DNA of 64,000 nucleotides from Sordariomycetes sp. S80-01Y. Lineage: Eukaryota; Ascomycota; Sordariomycetes. Position numbers and translations under genes: made by a program. Shown here one piece after another: positions 62,825-64,000 of this stretch. The notes under the pieces were generated by a model. It saw only the letters and a program-made list of their open reading frames with translations. It searched no databases and was not told the DNA's origin. The stretch spans positions 2,976,001 through 3,040,000 of the forward strand of contig JAXQJY010000027.1 of NCBI GenBank assembly GCA_037042185.1, in the 5' to 3' direction. Positions within the stretch are counted from its first letter, which is position 1. Each line of letters begins with the position of its first letter.

Positions 62825-64000
62825 ATGGCCAGTAGCCTCCCCACCGACGACCTTAACACTCTCCTCGCCGCTGTTCTTCCCAAGGACCAGACCTTCTACA
62901 TCTACCATCTCTCGACGCCTCCGACGAAATGTGATCCTCTGTGCTCGCCGCCGCCCGGCCAACGCCCCGACCGAACCTACTGCGAGAAACACTTCCTTTC
63001 CGTTGCAATCGCTCAGCCTCCAGCAGCAGGCGAGGACGATGCGAAGAAGCAAATATTCGTCCTCGGTGTGGAGATCTTCATCTTTACGACTGCACGTGCA
63101 ACGACGATATTTGTGTCAAAGGCTGACTCGACGGGATATCTGCACCTTTTAAAGCTCCCGCCTGGGACACCCAGTCCAATCCGGGAGGTGTGCGCAACCT
63201 TTGTGAAATTCTTGGTGGCCAAACGTCATAGGCAGGATGTGCAGATGGTAGTCAGTCTATTCGCGCGCGCGCAGGGCCAGTACCTGTTCCCTGGAAGTGT
63301 CAAGAATGAAGGGAAGCACGTGCTCGACGACAGGGGGTTGGTAAAGTGGTGGTGTCGCGTGCTCGACCCCTTACTTGACCCCACGACCAGGGGCTACCTG
63401 GTGGTTCCGGGCATGGAGGTTCAAGAGACGAGGGCGTTCGTGCCTAGAGGGCCCAATGCTTCAGGACAATGGACAGCCGACCACCCCTTGGAACGTATAT
63501 CACACTACACCAAAGAGTTTGACTGGGTGCCACCACGATGCCTCATCCCGCGCTACCCGGACGACCCCAAGTCACGCTTCCGCGATGAGCTCGATGAGGA
63601 AGCCACTGGCAACGCGCACTTCCGCGCCACGGGCGGCTGGAAGAGCGTGCGCACGTTGGACACCTTCTGGGAGATGATGGCTTTCCGACAAGAATGCTCC
63701 AGCGGTCGACTCACGGGCTTCATCTGGGTCGTTTACGATGACGAGCCGGACAACAAGTCGAATGCATTGCCGACTCCGGAAGCCTCTTTTAGCGTCGCCA
63801 ATCCCCCTTCCACTCCCCAAAAGCAGCGGACAGCCTCCAACGTCACCCCTACCACTACGCCTAGAAAGCTCTTTCCCTCGGCCAACGAGCCCAAGATGGT
63901 TGATCTCAAACCGAAGAAGCGCACCAAGAAGCCCAAAAAGAAGAAGCTTAGAGGGCCCATCATCCCTCGTCAGCCCCGGGCCAAGACTGCGCAGCGGAAC
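62825..64000 (+). CDS. RTT109: Histone acetyltransferase Rtt109 (H3K56), partial at right edge
   Basis: Open frame of 392 codons from ATG at 62825 to the window end, with no stop. Rtt109 acetylates Lys56 (and tail lysines) of newly made H3 with Vps75/Asf1 chaperones, in DNA replication and repair. Seen: N-terminal LPKDQTFYIYHLSTPP with a Cys/His region (CDPLCSPPPGQRPDRTYCEKHFL), the VEIFIFTTARATTIFVSKADSTGY strand-loop, VKWWCRVLDPLL, the motif DWVPPRCLIPRYPDDPKSRF (catalytic-site acids at residues 246-247), and FWEMMAFRQECSSGRLTGFIWVV. These are strongly conserved. The acidic/disordered linker begins about residue 305 and a Lys-rich nuclear signal follows at about 362-380 (KPKKRTKKPKKKKLRG). 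Family length is about 500-550, so 100-150 residues lie beyond the edge. The gene is intronless as far as seen. Confidence 0.93.
   Translation, partial: MASSLPTDDLNTLLAAVLPKDQTFYIYHLSTPPTKCDPLCSPPPGQRPDRTYCEKHFLSVAIAQPPAAGEDDAKKQIFVLGVEIFIFTTARATTIFVSKADSTGYLHLLKLPPGTPSPIREVCATFVKFLVAKRHRQDVQMVVSLFARAQGQYLFPGSVKNEGKHVLDDRGLVKWWCRVLDPLLDPTTRGYLVVPGMEVQETRAFVPRGPNASGQWTADHPLERISHYTKEFDWVPPRCLIPRYPDDPKSRFRDELDEEATGNAHFRATGGWKSVRTLDTFWEMMAFRQECSSGRLTGFIWVVYDDEPDNKSNALPTPEASFSVANPPSTPQKQRTASNVTPTTTPRKLFPSANEPKMVDLKPKKRTKKPKKKKLRGPIIPRQPRAKTAQRN

Overview
The window is ordinary nuclear DNA of a filamentous ascomycete (Pezizomycotina, most likely a sordariomycete). The evidence is short introns of 43-90 bp with GTANGT-type donors and CTNAC-type branch sites, C/G-ending codons in the conserved genes, and a gene set typical of such fungi: a Pal1 protein, a PTH11-like receptor, a Na,K-ATPase-like P-type pump, a DHA1 transporter and Rtt109. 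I see no bacterial features, no CRISPR array, no rRNA and no convincing tRNA. No intact transposon or virus-derived element is recognisable.

Layout. 1-5.3 kb: gene-poor DNA around one three-exon MFS transporter. 5.3-24 kb: a housekeeping block with an ANCHR-like B-box protein, an LMBD1-like lysosomal/vacuolar membrane protein, CFT1 (pre-mRNA 3' end cleavage), USB1 (U6 snRNA 3' processing), PAL1, GCN5, CKS1 and ERO1. 24-28.9 kb: an unrecognised gene and a secretory-lipase-like gene without a signal peptide. 29-35 kb: convergent RTC1/SEA2 (TORC1 control at the vacuole) and a VPS38/UVRAG homologue (PI3-kinase complex II). 35-44 kb: alpha/beta hydrolase, PTH11-like receptor, bZIP factor and an eight-exon Na,K-ATPase-like pump. 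45-54 kb: an oxidoreductive/detoxification neighbourhood with a DJ-1/Hsp31 protein, a zinc alcohol dehydrogenase, a cytochrome P450 and an SDR, spread among long gene-free stretches. 55-64 kb: GH20 hexosaminidase, a Nudix hydrolase with an interrupted Nudix box, an unusual Cys-rich and Gly/Asn-repeat protein with highly biased codons, the mitochondrial ribosomal protein MRPL15 (mL57), and RTT109 running off the right edge.

How the genes relate. Most are independent housekeeping loci. Functional pairs are the RNA-processing genes CFT1 and USB1, which are convergent neighbours, the vacuole/autophagy genes RTC1 and VPS38, also convergent, and the divergent pairs LMBD1-like/CFT1 and MRPL15/RTT109, which share promoters of about 0.4 kb. 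The two histone acetyltransferases (GCN5 and RTT109) are far apart and probably only coincidental neighbours.

No defined new system can be claimed. The best candidates for a second look are the 59.5 kb Cys/Gly-Asn protein, the split-box Nudix protein, the leaderless lipase, a GC-AG intron in the receptor gene, and several short perfect hairpins. All exon boundaries were read by eye from splice consensus and reading phase.
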